Positions 25,040 to 32,737 of a DNA stretch of 64,000 nucleotides are shown here, piece by piece. Each line of letters starts with the position of its first letter. Within the stretch, counting starts at the first letter, position 1. The DNA lies in contig NZ_AXAL01000018.1 of the NCBI RefSeq assembly GCF_000472785.1, positions 1 through 64,000 of the forward strand. Reading direction: 5' to 3'. The position numbers and the translations under genes are program-made. The DNA is from Mesorhizobium loti CJ3sym. Lineage in GTDB: Bacteria > Pseudomonadota > Alphaproteobacteria > Rhizobiales > Rhizobiaceae. The notes under the pieces were generated by a model. It made no database searches. It saw nothing but the letters and a program-made list of their open reading frames with translations, and was not told where the DNA came from.

Positions 25040-25166
25040 CTTTGCGGCTTATCGTGTTTTTCGGCCATGAAGTCAACGAAAACGTCGCGTAGTGGCGCGC
25101 GGCGAGCCCCCTGACGCAACGCCGGCTCATGAGCGACCGGGCAAGTTGGGGAAAACCGAAAAAACC

Positions 25167-25202
25167 GATTCGTGTTGCACTTGGGACTCTTGTCACCGAG
25201 TC
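25167..25202 (+). promoter_or_regulatory. GANTC cluster upstream of gcrA
   Basis: GATTC at 25167, GACTC at 25185 and GAGTC at 25198 fall within 36 bases, and a fourth, GATTC, lies at 25309. GANTC is the CcrM methylation site, and GcrA acts at promoters carrying it. The cluster suggests methylation-dependent control of gcrA. Confidence 0.6.
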
Positions 25203-25346
25203 AGCGCATAGAGTAGTTGTAAGCGAGAAATAACTAGATTTCGTGCGGCGGACCTAATCACTAGATATATGTGGTGTCTGCCCCAGCAGTGGTGCTGGGT
25301 CGGGAATGGATTCCGATTGCCGCACGCTTAGCAGGAGCGCGGTCTC

Positions 25347-25868
25347 ATGAACTGGACTGACGAGCGGGTCGAACTTCTCAGGAAATTGTGGTCGGAGGGT
25401 CTGAGCGCAAGCCAGATTGCTGCCCAGCTTGGAGGGGTCAGCCGGAATGCCGTCATCGGCAAGGTGCACCGCCTGAAGCTGTCGGGCCGTGGTCGTGCAA
25501 CGGCGACGCCTGCACGTCAGAAGAAGACGGCACAGGGATCGACCGTTCAGAAATCGGTGGCGCGCGCCGCCAGCACGGCACGCCATGTCACGACATCGAT
25601 CGGCGCGACGGCCTTGCAAACGCAGTTCGATGCCGAGCCGGTGACACGCCATCATTACATCCGCCCGGTCGAGAACGTCGTGGTGCCCGTTTCAAGGCAT
25701 CTGCATCTTGTCGAGCTGACGGAGCGCACTTGCAAATGGCCGAACGGCGATCCGCTGTCCGAGGACTTCAACTTCTGCGGCAACGAGGCCGCTGAAACCG
25801 GTCCCTACTGCAAGTACCATGCCCGCGTGGCGTTCCAGCCGGCGGCGGAGCGAAGGCGCAATCGCTGA
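25347..25868 (+). CDS. gcrA: Cell-cycle regulator GcrA
   Basis: A 173-residue protein. The N-terminal 45 residues (MNWTDERVELLRKLWSEGLS and the following ASQIAAQLGGVSRNAVIGKV) form the GcrA helix-turn-helix. A variable, Ala/Thr/Lys-rich linker follows. The C-terminal domain, about residues 118-165, has LVELTERTCKWPNGDP, FCGNE and GPYCKYHARVAF, which contact RNA polymerase sigma-70 in Caulobacter. GcrA promotes transcription from promoters with methylated GANTC. The gene is monocistronic, with a clear terminator after it. Confidence 0.94.
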   Translation: MNWTDERVELLRKLWSEGLSASQIAAQLGGVSRNAVIGKVHRLKLSGRGRATATPARQKKTAQGSTVQKSVARAASTARHVTTSIGATALQTQFDAEPVTRHHYIRPVENVVVPVSRHLHLVELTERTCKWPNGDPLSEDFNFCGNEAAETGPYCKYHARVAFQPAAERRRNR

Positions 25869-25893
25869 ATAGCGAATAGCGAATAGCGAATAG
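25866..25893 (+). repeat. Short tandem octamer repeat after gcrA
   Basis: The octamer GAATAGCG is repeated three and a half times directly after the gcrA stop codon. An inverted copy (GCTATTCGC, about 25938-25946) lies beyond the terminator, so the two could form an outer stem around it. Confidence 0.6.
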
Positions 25894-25894
25894 G

Positions 25895-25933
25895 AACGGC
25901 TTGGCTTCTGTGACTGGTAGCCAGCCGTTTTTT
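25895..25933 (+). terminator. gcrA terminator
   Basis: AACGGC-TTGGCT (25895-25906) pairs with AGCCA-GCCGTT (25919-25929), followed by six T residues ending at 25933. It ends the gcrA transcript before the convergent corA gene. Confidence 0.8.
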
Positions 25934-25951
25934 GTTGCTATTCGCTCTCTT

Positions 25952-26959
25952 TCACAGCCATCCATTCTTGCGGAACCGCCAGTAGAGAAACGCGCAGATC
26001 AGCGCGATCGTGGCCAGCACTATCGGGTAGCCATATTCCATCTTCAGTTCCGGCATGTCGCTGAAATTCATGCCGTAGATGCCGGCGAATGCCGTCGGCA
26101 CGGCCAGAATGGCGGCCCACGACGCGAGTTTCTTCGATATCGCCGTTTCCTGGCTCTGACCGACCAGCAGGCTCGCCTCGAAGGCGAAGGCCAGCACCTC
26201 GCGCAAACTGTCGATCTTTTCCTGGACGGTGCGGATGTGGTCGGTCACATCGCGAAACAGCGGATGCATGGCGGTATGGATCTGCGGCAGGTCGGCGCTG
26301 GTCAGCCGGCGGCAGACTTCCACCAGCGGCAGTGCTGCATTGCGCAGGCGCAGAAGATCGCGGCGCAGCATGTAGAGCCGTTCGATGTCGGGGCCGGTCA
26401 TCGGCTTCAAAAGGACCTTGTCCTCGATCGCCTCGACCTCGTCCTCGATCTGCTCGAGCACGGGCATGTAGTTGTCGACAATGAAGTCGAGAATGGCATA
26501 GAGGACGAAATCCTCGCCCTTGGCCAGCGAATGTGGGCAGCTTTCCCAGTGCTGGCGCACGGCGGCGTAGGATGTCGACGGTCCATGCCTGACGCTGACA
26601 ATGTAGCCCGAGCCGACAAACATATGCGTTTCACCGAAGGTGACGCGGCCCTCGATCAGCTGCGCGGTGCGGGCAACGATGAACAGCGCGTCGCCATACT
26701 GCTCGATCTTCGGCCGCTGGTGCGGATGCTCGGCATCCTCGATAGCCAGCTCATGCAGATGGAATTGCGCCTGGACGCGCAGCAGGAGCTCGCGGTCGGG
26801 CTCGAGCAGGCCGATCCAGACGACGTGTCCCGACTTCTTGGCCCATTCGCCGGCTTCCTCGATCGGAATGTCGGCGATGCGGCGCCCGGCCGTATAGACA
26901 CTGCAGGCGATGATGCCTGATGTCGGCGCCGCGGGCTTGAACTCTCGGACATATTCCAT
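25952..26959 (-). CDS. corA: CorA-family magnesium/cobalt transporter
   Basis: A 335-residue protein from ATG 26959 (GGAGG six bases upstream). A large cytoplasmic N-terminal domain (1-270) rich in helices is followed by two C-terminal membrane helices. The signature GMN occurs in AGIYGMNF after the first helix (LASWAAILAVPTAFAGIYG). The protein forms a pentameric channel for Mg2+ and other divalent cations. It is transcribed alone, away from phoU by about 100 bases. Confidence 0.94.
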   Translation of the reverse strand: MEYVREFKPAAPTSGIIACSVYTAGRRIADIPIEEAGEWAKKSGHVVWIGLLEPDRELLLRVQAQFHLHELAIEDAEHPHQRPKIEQYGDALFIVARTAQLIEGRVTFGETHMFVGSGYIVSVRHGPSTSYAAVRQHWESCPHSLAKGEDFVLYAILDFIVDNYMPVLEQIEDEVEAIEDKVLLKPMTGPDIERLYMLRRDLLRLRNAALPLVEVCRRLTSADLPQIHTAMHPLFRDVTDHIRTVQEKIDSLREVLAFAFEASLLVGQSQETAISKKLASWAAILAVPTAFAGIYGMNFSDMPELKMEYGYPIVLATIALICAFLYWRFRKNGWL

Positions 26960-27055
26960 CGCAGCCTCCGGAACGCAGACCCTTCATTAGGCCTGAGAAG
27001 CTTAACGCTGGGATAGTTTAGCGCAATATCATCTGGCGTTCGAGAGGACGAACGT

Positions 27056-27781
27056 TCATTTCGCCGGAAGCGTGGCTGAAACGCTGATCTTGTCCGTCTT
27101 GTCGCCCTTCGGCCGGTCGGCCGGCATCTGGTCGCCGGTGACGATGTAGTAGATGGTCTCGGCGATGTTGGTGGCGTGATCGCCGATGCGCTCGATGTTC
27201 TTGGCGCAGAACAGAAGATGCGTGCAGGGCGTGATGTTGCGCGGATCTTCCATCATGTAGGTCAGCAATTCGCGAAACAGCGACGTGTACATGGCATCGA
27301 TCTGATCGTCGCGGTCGCGCACGAAGCTGATCTTGTCGACCGAGCGTGACGCGTAAACGTCGAGCACTTCCTTGAGCTGGGTGAGCGCCAGATTGGCGAG
27401 AGCCTCCAGGCCACGGAACAGGCTGGTCGGCTGGCGTCCATCGATGACGGCGACCACGCGCTTGGCAACGTTCTTGCCGAGGTCGCCGACCCGCTCGAGA
27501 TCGGCGGAAATGCGGATGGCGCCGACGATTTCGCGCAGGTCCGTCGCCATCGGCTGGCGCTTGGCGATGATGATGATTGCCTTGTCGTCGATTTCGCGCT
27601 GCCCTTCGTCGAGCACGGCGTCGTCGCGGATAACCTTCTGCGCCAGCCCCGGATCGGCATTGACGAGAGCGGCGACCGCCTGCTCGACCATGCGCTCGGC
27701 ATGGCCGCCCATCGCGGCGATGCGCTTCGACAGATACTTCAGCTCCTCGTCATAGGCGCTCATGATGTGCACGGACTGCAT
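27056..27781 (-). CDS. phoU: Phosphate signalling protein PhoU
   Basis: A 241-residue all-helical protein from ATG 27781 (GGAAGG upstream); ATG 27763 is an alternative. Two PhoU three-helix repeats are visible, with the metal-binding E/D-x3-D-type motifs SADLERVGDLGKNVAKR near residue 98 and CAKNIERIGDHATNIAE near 198. PhoU connects the PstSCAB transporter to PhoR and lowers Pho signalling when phosphate is abundant. The gene follows phoR on the same strand after 113 bases, without the pst genes that usually separate the two in rhizobia. A Pho-box-like sequence lies 60 bases upstream. Confidence 0.94.
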   Translation of the reverse strand: MQSVHIMSAYDEELKYLSKRIAAMGGHAERMVEQAVAALVNADPGLAQKVIRDDAVLDEGQREIDDKAIIIIAKRQPMATDLREIVGAIRISADLERVGDLGKNVAKRVVAVIDGRQPTSLFRGLEALANLALTQLKEVLDVYASRSVDKISFVRDRDDQIDAMYTSLFRELLTYMMEDPRNITPCTHLLFCAKNIERIGDHATNIAETIYYIVTGDQMPADRPKGDKTDKISVSATLPAK

Positions 27782-27840
27782 GGATGAATGCCTTCCCACG
27801 GGTTCTTGATCTTGAGTCGTTTCCTCGAATCCCCGCTGAT

Positions 27841-27858
27841 ACGCTAGCCGGATGACAG
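27841..27858 (-). promoter_or_regulatory. Possible Pho box before phoU
   Basis: On the minus strand CTGTCAT (complement of 27852-27858), four bases, then CTAGCGT (complement of 27841-27847) has the 11-base repeat spacing of a PhoB site. The first half is perfect, while the second matches at only about four of seven positions. Confidence 0.4.
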
Positions 27859-27894
27859 AAAAAAGAAACGGTCCAGGGGAAAACTAGGGCGATA

Positions 27895-29160
27895 TCAGTG
27901 CGTCGGCAAATGAACCGAGAAGGCGGCGCCCTTGCCGACCTCTGACTTGATCGTCAGCCTGGCATTGTGACGCGTCAGTATATGCTTGACGATCGACAGG
28001 CCAAGGCCGGTACCTTTCTGGGTCCGGCTGGTCTCGACATCGATCCGGTAGAACCGCTCGGTGATGCGCGGAATGTGCTCCTCGGGAATGCCGGGGCCAA
28101 AATCCCTGATCGTGACGTCGATGCCGGGTTCGGAATCGGCATCGCTGCGCGCGATCGACACCAGGACGCGGCCGCCCGACTGACCGTATTTGCAGGCGTT
28201 TTCCAAGAGGTTCTCGAAAACCTGGAACAGCTCGTCGCGGTCGCCTGGCACATCAAGCGGCCCGTCGGCGTAACTCCGTTCGATGGCGACGCTGTTTTCC
28301 CTGGCCAGCGGCCCAAGTGAATCGATGACGCTGTCGACCGTCTCGCGCAGGTCGACTTCGGTGCCGGGCTTCAGATAGGGCTTCATCTCGAGCCGCGACA
28401 GCGACAGCAAATCGTCGATCAGCCGTGCCATGCGGCCGGTCTGGCTTTGCATGATCTGGAGGAACTGATCGCGCGCCGCCGGGTCGTTGCGGGCGGGTCC
28501 GCGCAGCGTTTCGATGAAGCCGGCGATGGATGCGAGCGGCGTGCGCAATTCGTGGCTGGCATTGGCTATGAAGTCAGCGCGCATGCGATCGATGCGCCGC
28601 GCCTCGCTTTGGTCCTTGAACACCAGCACGTAGAGGTCGGTGGCGTGTCCGACCGAGGACGCGCTGACCCGGTAGGCCCGTTCGACCGGCAGCTTCTCCG
28701 TATAGTCGACGACATCGGAGGCGATAGTGCCCGAAAGCACGCTGTCGAGCAGAGCCTGCATTTCCGGCGCCCGGAATTTCAGCGGCAGCGACAGGCCAGG
28801 TGCGATGCCGCCAAAGGCGGCAAAGGCGGCGGCATTGGCATGGACTATGGTTGCGGCATGGTCGAAGATGATGAGCGGGTCGGCGACGGCCGCAGCCAGA
28901 TATTCACCCGACAGGCGCTGCAGGCCGATCGCTTCGATTGCAGCCGCTCCCTCGGCCGATTGGCGGGTGCCGGTGGTCGGCAACAGTGCGGCAGCAAGCA
29001 GCAGAAGCAGCGCCGGCACCAGCACATAGGCGGAGATCCCCGCGAAGGCAAAAGCGATCAGGATACCGATTACGCCGGCAACGAGCAGCCAGCGACTGTT
29101 CCACAGCCGGATGACCACGGCTTGCGCCACACTTGCCTGCTCTGCGCTTTGCTCAGCCAT
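27895..29160 (-). CDS. phoR: Phosphate-regulon sensor kinase PhoR
   Basis: A 421-residue kinase with two close N-terminal membrane helices (about residues 25-62), almost no periplasmic part, a PAS-like domain (about 85-190), and a kinase core. The H-box is FIANASHELRTPLASIAGF (His near 202). The ATPase motifs are NLLENACKYG, DFGPGIP and GTGLGLSIVKH. This architecture and the neighbouring phoU identify the PhoR branch. It is divergent from ppk2, so phosphate sensing and polyphosphate metabolism share one control region. No phoB gene is in the window. Confidence 0.87.
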   Translation of the reverse strand: MAEQSAEQASVAQAVVIRLWNSRWLLVAGVIGILIAFAFAGISAYVLVPALLLLLAAALLPTTGTRQSAEGAAAIEAIGLQRLSGEYLAAAVADPLIIFDHAATIVHANAAAFAAFGGIAPGLSLPLKFRAPEMQALLDSVLSGTIASDVVDYTEKLPVERAYRVSASSVGHATDLYVLVFKDQSEARRIDRMRADFIANASHELRTPLASIAGFIETLRGPARNDPAARDQFLQIMQSQTGRMARLIDDLLSLSRLEMKPYLKPGTEVDLRETVDSVIDSLGPLARENSVAIERSYADGPLDVPGDRDELFQVFENLLENACKYGQSGGRVLVSIARSDADSEPGIDVTIRDFGPGIPEEHIPRITERFYRIDVETSRTQKGTGLGLSIVKHILTRHNARLTIKSEVGKGAAFSVHLPTH

Positions 29161-29273
29161 CGGCGCGTCCTATAGCCCTCTCGGGCGCTGTCCGGCCGTA
29201 TGGCAAGTTCCTGCTAGACCGGCGTGGAGGCTCCCAATAGCATGAGTCCACAAGCTTAAAAGGGTTCGTCTCG

Positions 29274-30182
29274 ATGAAAAAAACCAAGGAAAATCCCGCA
29301 ACGCCGACGTCGGGTCCGCTGAAGATCAGGATCGACGGCAAGGAACGGGAGTTCGACATCGAAAATCCCGAGCTGCCGGACTGGGTCGAGGACAACAAGC
29401 TGACCGCGGGCGGCTACCCCTACGACAAGAGGATGAAGAGCGACGAGTATGACGAGACGCTCGAGAAATTGCAGATCGAGCTGGTCAAGGCGCAGGCGTG
29501 GCTGCAGGCGACCGGCAAGCGGGTGATGGCGCTGTTCGAAGGCCGCGACGCCGCCGGCAAGGGCGGCACGATCTTCGTGCTGCGCCAGTATCTCAATCCG
29601 CGCACGGCGCGCAACGTAGCGCTGACCAAGCCGACCCCGACCGAAGTGGGACAATGGTACTACCAGCGCTATGTCGACCAGTTCCCGACATCTGGCGAGT
29701 TCGTCACCTTCGACCGTTCCTGGTACAATCGCGCCGGCGTCGAGCCGGTGATGGGTTTCTGCACGCCCGAGCAGCATGAGAAGTTTCTCGACGAGACGCC
29801 GCATTTCGAACGGATGATCGTCAACGACGACATCCACTTCTTCAAATTCTGGCTGAACATCGGCCAGGAAACACAGCTCGAGCGCTTTCACGATCGCCGC
29901 TACAGCCCGCTGAAGAGCTGGAAGTTCTCGCCGATGGATGTCGCCGGCATCACCAAATGGGATGATTACACCAAGGCGCGCGACACCATGTTCGAGCGCA
30001 CCCACAAGGAGTTCGCGCCTTGGATCATCGTGCGGGCCAACGACAAGCGGCGCTCGCGGCTGGCGGTGATGCGTCGTATCCTTCTGTCATTGCCCTATGA
30101 CGGGCGCGATCTCGATATCATCGGCAAGGAAGACAAGAAGATCATCGGCGACGGGCCGTCATTCCTCGGCAAGGAAGGCTAA
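29274..30182 (+). CDS. ppk2: Polyphosphate kinase 2
   Basis: A 302-residue single-domain PPK2 protein. Walker A is GRDAAGKGG (residues 90-98), Walker B TFDRSWYNRAG near 148, and the lid arginines occur near the RFHDRRYSPLKSWKFSP segment. Class I PPK2 enzymes use polyphosphate to phosphorylate nucleoside diphosphates, mainly GDP or ADP. The first 55 residues are an N-terminal extension typical of the rhizobial enzymes. It is divergent from phoR, consistent with a role in phosphate storage. A hairpin lies after its stop. Confidence 0.92.
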   Translation: MKKTKENPATPTSGPLKIRIDGKEREFDIENPELPDWVEDNKLTAGGYPYDKRMKSDEYDETLEKLQIELVKAQAWLQATGKRVMALFEGRDAAGKGGTIFVLRQYLNPRTARNVALTKPTPTEVGQWYYQRYVDQFPTSGEFVTFDRSWYNRAGVEPVMGFCTPEQHEKFLDETPHFERMIVNDDIHFFKFWLNIGQETQLERFHDRRYSPLKSWKFSPMDVAGITKWDDYTKARDTMFERTHKEFAPWIIVRANDKRRSRLAVMRRILLSLPYDGRDLDIIGKEDKKIIGDGPSFLGKEG

Positions 30183-30189
30183 TGCTTCC

Positions 30190-30219
30190 GCGCCGCGCGG
30201 CCATCGGGCAGCGCGGCGC
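30190..30219. terminator. Hairpin between ppk2 and the crotonase gene
   Basis: GCGCCGCGC (30190-30198) pairs with GCGCGGCGC (30211-30219) between two convergent genes. T runs are lacking on both sides, so terminator activity is only likely. Confidence 0.45.
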
Positions 30220-30239
30220 GTAGTTCTTGACGTGGTTGC

Positions 30240-31001
30240 TCAGGCTGCCAGCCTGGCAATCCGCTGCAATCGCCGCAGCGTGGTGTCGTCCTGCAGCGCC
30301 TGCTGGAACAGCGATATCTCCTGATCGATGCGGTCGCACAGCGCGCCGGTGTTGCCCTTGAGCAGGCCGCGCGTCTGCATCAGGGCGGCGACCGGCTTCT
30401 TGGCGAGCTGCCTTGCCCGGCCAAGCGTCGCCTCCTCCACGCCATTATCCACGATCTCGGCGACGAGGCCGAGCGCCCTGGCGTCCTCGGCGCGAAGCGT
30501 GTCGCCGAGGCAGAAGAAGCGGAAGGCGCCGGCATAGCCGAGCTTCTGCGGCGCCAGGATGCTGGTCGCCGCGTCCGGCACGAGGCCGAAGTCGACGAAC
30601 GGCACCCGGAAAGTGCTTTCATTGGAAGCGATCACCATGTCGCAGTGGAACAGGATGGTGCAGCCGACGCCGACGGCATCGCCATCGACACAAGCCAGGA
30701 TGGGCTTGGGGAACGTCGCCAGCGTGCGGAACATGTCGGTGACGGCGGCAATCAGCTTCTGGTGCTTGCTGGCGTCGAGGAACTCGGAAAAGTCACCGCC
30801 GAGGCAGAAGCAGCCTGCCAGGCCGCGCAGCACGACGACACGCACCTCGTCATTGTCGGCGGCTTCATGGAACGTCCTGGCAAGGCTTTCATAGGCCCTT
30901 CTGTCGAGCACCGGCCGGCCGTCGGCCGACGATACGGTAACGATCAGCGTGTGGTTGCGCAGCTCAGGTTGCGGGTGATGCATGGTGATCTCCGATCTCA
31001 T
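30240..31001 (-). CDS. Crotonase-family protein coupled to luxI
   Basis: A 253-residue crotonase-fold protein. Its start overlaps the end of luxI by four bases, so the two are translationally coupled. The oxyanion-hole strands are visible in GCFCLGGDFSEFL and CVDGDAVGVGCTILF. In the catalytic region, VPFVDFGLVPDAAT, the first hydratase Glu is replaced by Val and one acidic residue (PD) remains, as in enoyl-CoA isomerases rather than hydratases. It probably modifies the double-bond state of the acyl chain supplied to the signal synthase. That role is inference from position and active site. Confidence 0.85.
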   Translation of the reverse strand: MRSEITMHHPQPELRNHTLIVTVSSADGRPVLDRRAYESLARTFHEAADNDEVRVVVLRGLAGCFCLGGDFSEFLDASKHQKLIAAVTDMFRTLATFPKPILACVDGDAVGVGCTILFHCDMVIASNESTFRVPFVDFGLVPDAATSILAPQKLGYAGAFRFFCLGDTLRAEDARALGLVAEIVDNGVEEATLGRARQLAKKPVAALMQTRGLLKGNTGALCDRIDQEISLFQQALQDDTTLRRLQRIARLAA

Positions 31002-31636
31002 GACGCCCGCCTTTGCCCGAACATGTCGGGGTATCCCCTGGCCAGAACGGGGGCATGATGATTGCGGCGCTCACGCACCACGTCCAGCGTGTGCTCGTTG
31101 AAGGTGAGCAGGGTCGCCACGACCTGTTGCTTGCCGTAGGTGCGCTGATAGCCCAGCGGCGTCGCCAGGAAATGCAGTTGCAAGGCACGCAACACCCACA
31201 TCGGCTCGAACTCGATGATCACCTTGTCGACGCCGCGCTTCAGCCCCCACTCGACAAAGCCGGCGATCAGTTCGGTGCCGACGGTCGAGACGCCGCGACG
31301 GCCATCACGATAGCCGGCAGCCACCGCGTAGCGGGTCAGTTCCCAGATGTTGGGACCGGAAGGCGGCGTTCCTTCGGCCAGTTCGGTCAAGACCTCGGTC
31401 AGCAAATGGGGCCGCGTGGTCGGCAGCATCCTTTGATAGCCCGCGACCTCGTTGCCTCTGATGACGATCTGATGCACCGCCTCGTCATGGTCGAACTGGT
31501 CGACCTCGAAACCGTCTGGGCGCCGCAAGTCCTCCCATCCCATCTCCTCGACAAATATCTGGTAGCGCAGTCGATGGACGGCCTCCCAAAGGTCGGGACG
31601 TTCCATCAGTTCTTGGGTTGTAAGACAAAAAAGCAT
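30998..31636 (-). CDS. LuxI-family acyl-homoserine-lactone synthase
   Basis: A 212-residue synthase from ATG 31636 (AGGAG nine bases upstream). Conserved residues are R24 and F28 in HRLRYQIFVEEMGWE, W34, the acidic pair in QFDHD, R69 in AGYQRMLPTTRPHLL, and E99 and R102 in WELTRYAV. It makes an N-acyl-homoserine lactone from SAM and an acyl carrier. The chain length cannot be read from the sequence. A luxR-type gene lies directly upstream on the same strand and a crotonase gene overlaps its end, forming one signal-making cassette. Confidence 0.93.
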   Translation of the reverse strand: MLFCLTTQELMERPDLWEAVHRLRYQIFVEEMGWEDLRRPDGFEVDQFDHDEAVHQIVIRGNEVAGYQRMLPTTRPHLLTEVLTELAEGTPPSGPNIWELTRYAVAAGYRDGRRGVSTVGTELIAGFVEWGLKRGVDKVIIEFEPMWVLRALQLHFLATPLGYQRTYGKQQVVATLLTFNEHTLDVVRERRNHHAPVLARGYPDMFGQRRAS

Positions 31637-31692
31637 TCCGTCGTCTCCTGGGTTTAAGAGGAAGATACGGCCGTGCTTTGATGAGAAAATTG

Positions 31693-31737
31693 CGTGATCA
31701 CGTAGGCAGGAAGTTCTAGGTCGGCACGGCCGACCTA
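31693..31737 (-). promoter_or_regulatory. Palindromes in the luxR-luxI gap, candidate lux box
   Basis: TAGGTCGGC (31717-31725), three bases, then GCCGACCTA (31729-31737) is a perfect inverted repeat with nine-base arms. It overlaps the luxR stop codon and ends 80 bases before the luxI start. A second palindrome, CGTGATCACG, lies at 31693-31702. No T run follows the large repeat on the transcribed strand, so it is more likely a regulator site than a terminator. Confidence 0.55.
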
Positions 31738-32466
31738 ACTAATGTAGCCGCGCCGGATCGCTTCCGCGACTGCCTGCACCCGGTTGACAGCACCGAGTTT
31801 GCTTTTGGCGTTAAGAAGATGTTTCTCCGAGGTGTGCTCGGAGATGCCGAGGATTTGAGAAATCTCCCATTCGGACTTGCCGACGGCGGCCCATTTTAGG
31901 CATTCGCGTTCGCGCGGCGTCAATTCGATATGGTCGATAGTCCGGGTCGCCATGGTGTGAAGTTGCATGGCGCGGCCAATGGCATAGGTCGAGACCAGCG
32001 ACACCAGGCCGAACTCTGCCGCCGACAGCTCCACGGCCTCGCCACCCAGCGAAACCATGACAATCTGGCCATCGAGCGTGATCAGCGGGAAGGCCAGCCC
32101 GTCGCGCAGCTTGAAAGCACCGGCGTCGCCCATCACTTCGCCGCTGCTCTTGTCAATGCGAACGCCTTGGGCCGCTTCGCGCCACTGGAACGGCGCCTGC
32201 AGCTGCTTCATGTGGCTGACCACTGGATCGTGATCGACATAGTTGCGCGCCACGTAGCGCTCCAGCCATTCGACAGGCCAGTCGCAAAGCAGCACATGCT
32301 GCTTTTGCTGCCCGGCAGGCGTGCCCGGCTGCGGAACGGTTCCGGCCATCAGTGCGGTCAGACCGAAATCCGACGTTATGCCCAACAGCTTTTCGCAGAC
32401 CACCGCCGCCGTTCCGGCGTGCTGCAGTTGGTCTATGTATTCCAGCGTACGATCAAACTGACCCAT
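31735..32466 (-). CDS. LuxR-family autoinducer-binding regulator
   Basis: A 243-residue protein from ATG 32466; an in-frame ATG at 32493 would add nine residues, and neither start has a strong ribosome binding site. The N-terminal autoinducer-binding domain (about residues 15-160) includes the conserved WxxxYxxxxxxxxDP pattern (WLERYVARNYVDHDPV) and W-to-acyl pocket residues FQWRE. The C-terminal helix-turn-helix (about 175-240) begins LTPRERECLKWAAVGKSEWEI. It should bind the product of the adjacent synthase and control it. Confidence 0.9.
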   Translation of the reverse strand: MGQFDRTLEYIDQLQHAGTAAVVCEKLLGITSDFGLTALMAGTVPQPGTPAGQQKQHVLLCDWPVEWLERYVARNYVDHDPVVSHMKQLQAPFQWREAAQGVRIDKSSGEVMGDAGAFKLRDGLAFPLITLDGQIVMVSLGGEAVELSAAEFGLVSLVSTYAIGRAMQLHTMATRTIDHIELTPRERECLKWAAVGKSEWEISQILGISEHTSEKHLLNAKSKLGAVNRVQAVAEAIRRGYIS

Positions 32467-32737
32467 CGCAACATCAACCCCATGTTGCCTCATGCATTGA
32501 GATCGATGGTCCATGCGTTATCCGCACTTTGCCACCGACCGCCGATTGCAACGCGCTCATTTCCGGTTGTGGTTCTCGGCCCTGGTCCCCCGACCAAAGC
32601 AGCCACCGCTGTTTGCAAACGCGCTAAACCATATCCTGAAATCGGCGCGTTGAAATCAAAAACCATTGTGCCTGTACCATTTTCGTACCAAAACCGACGC
32701 AAGCACGCGTGCGGCGGAGTTCTATCGTGGTGTTCCA

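Larger units (their letters stand above)
24990..25346. other. argD/gcrA divergent intergenic region
   Basis: This 357-base gap carries the leaders of two divergent genes. On the argD side are a terminator (25017-25039) and a possible 17-codon open frame (25015-25068, minus). On the gcrA side are four GANTC sites, at 25167, 25185, 25198 and 25309. No clear -35/-10 pairs are visible for either gene. Confidence 0.6.

Noticed and set aside
31717..31737. The 21-bp palindrome as a luxR terminator
   Set aside because: No T run follows on the transcribed strand and it overlaps the stop codon, so a regulator site is more likely.
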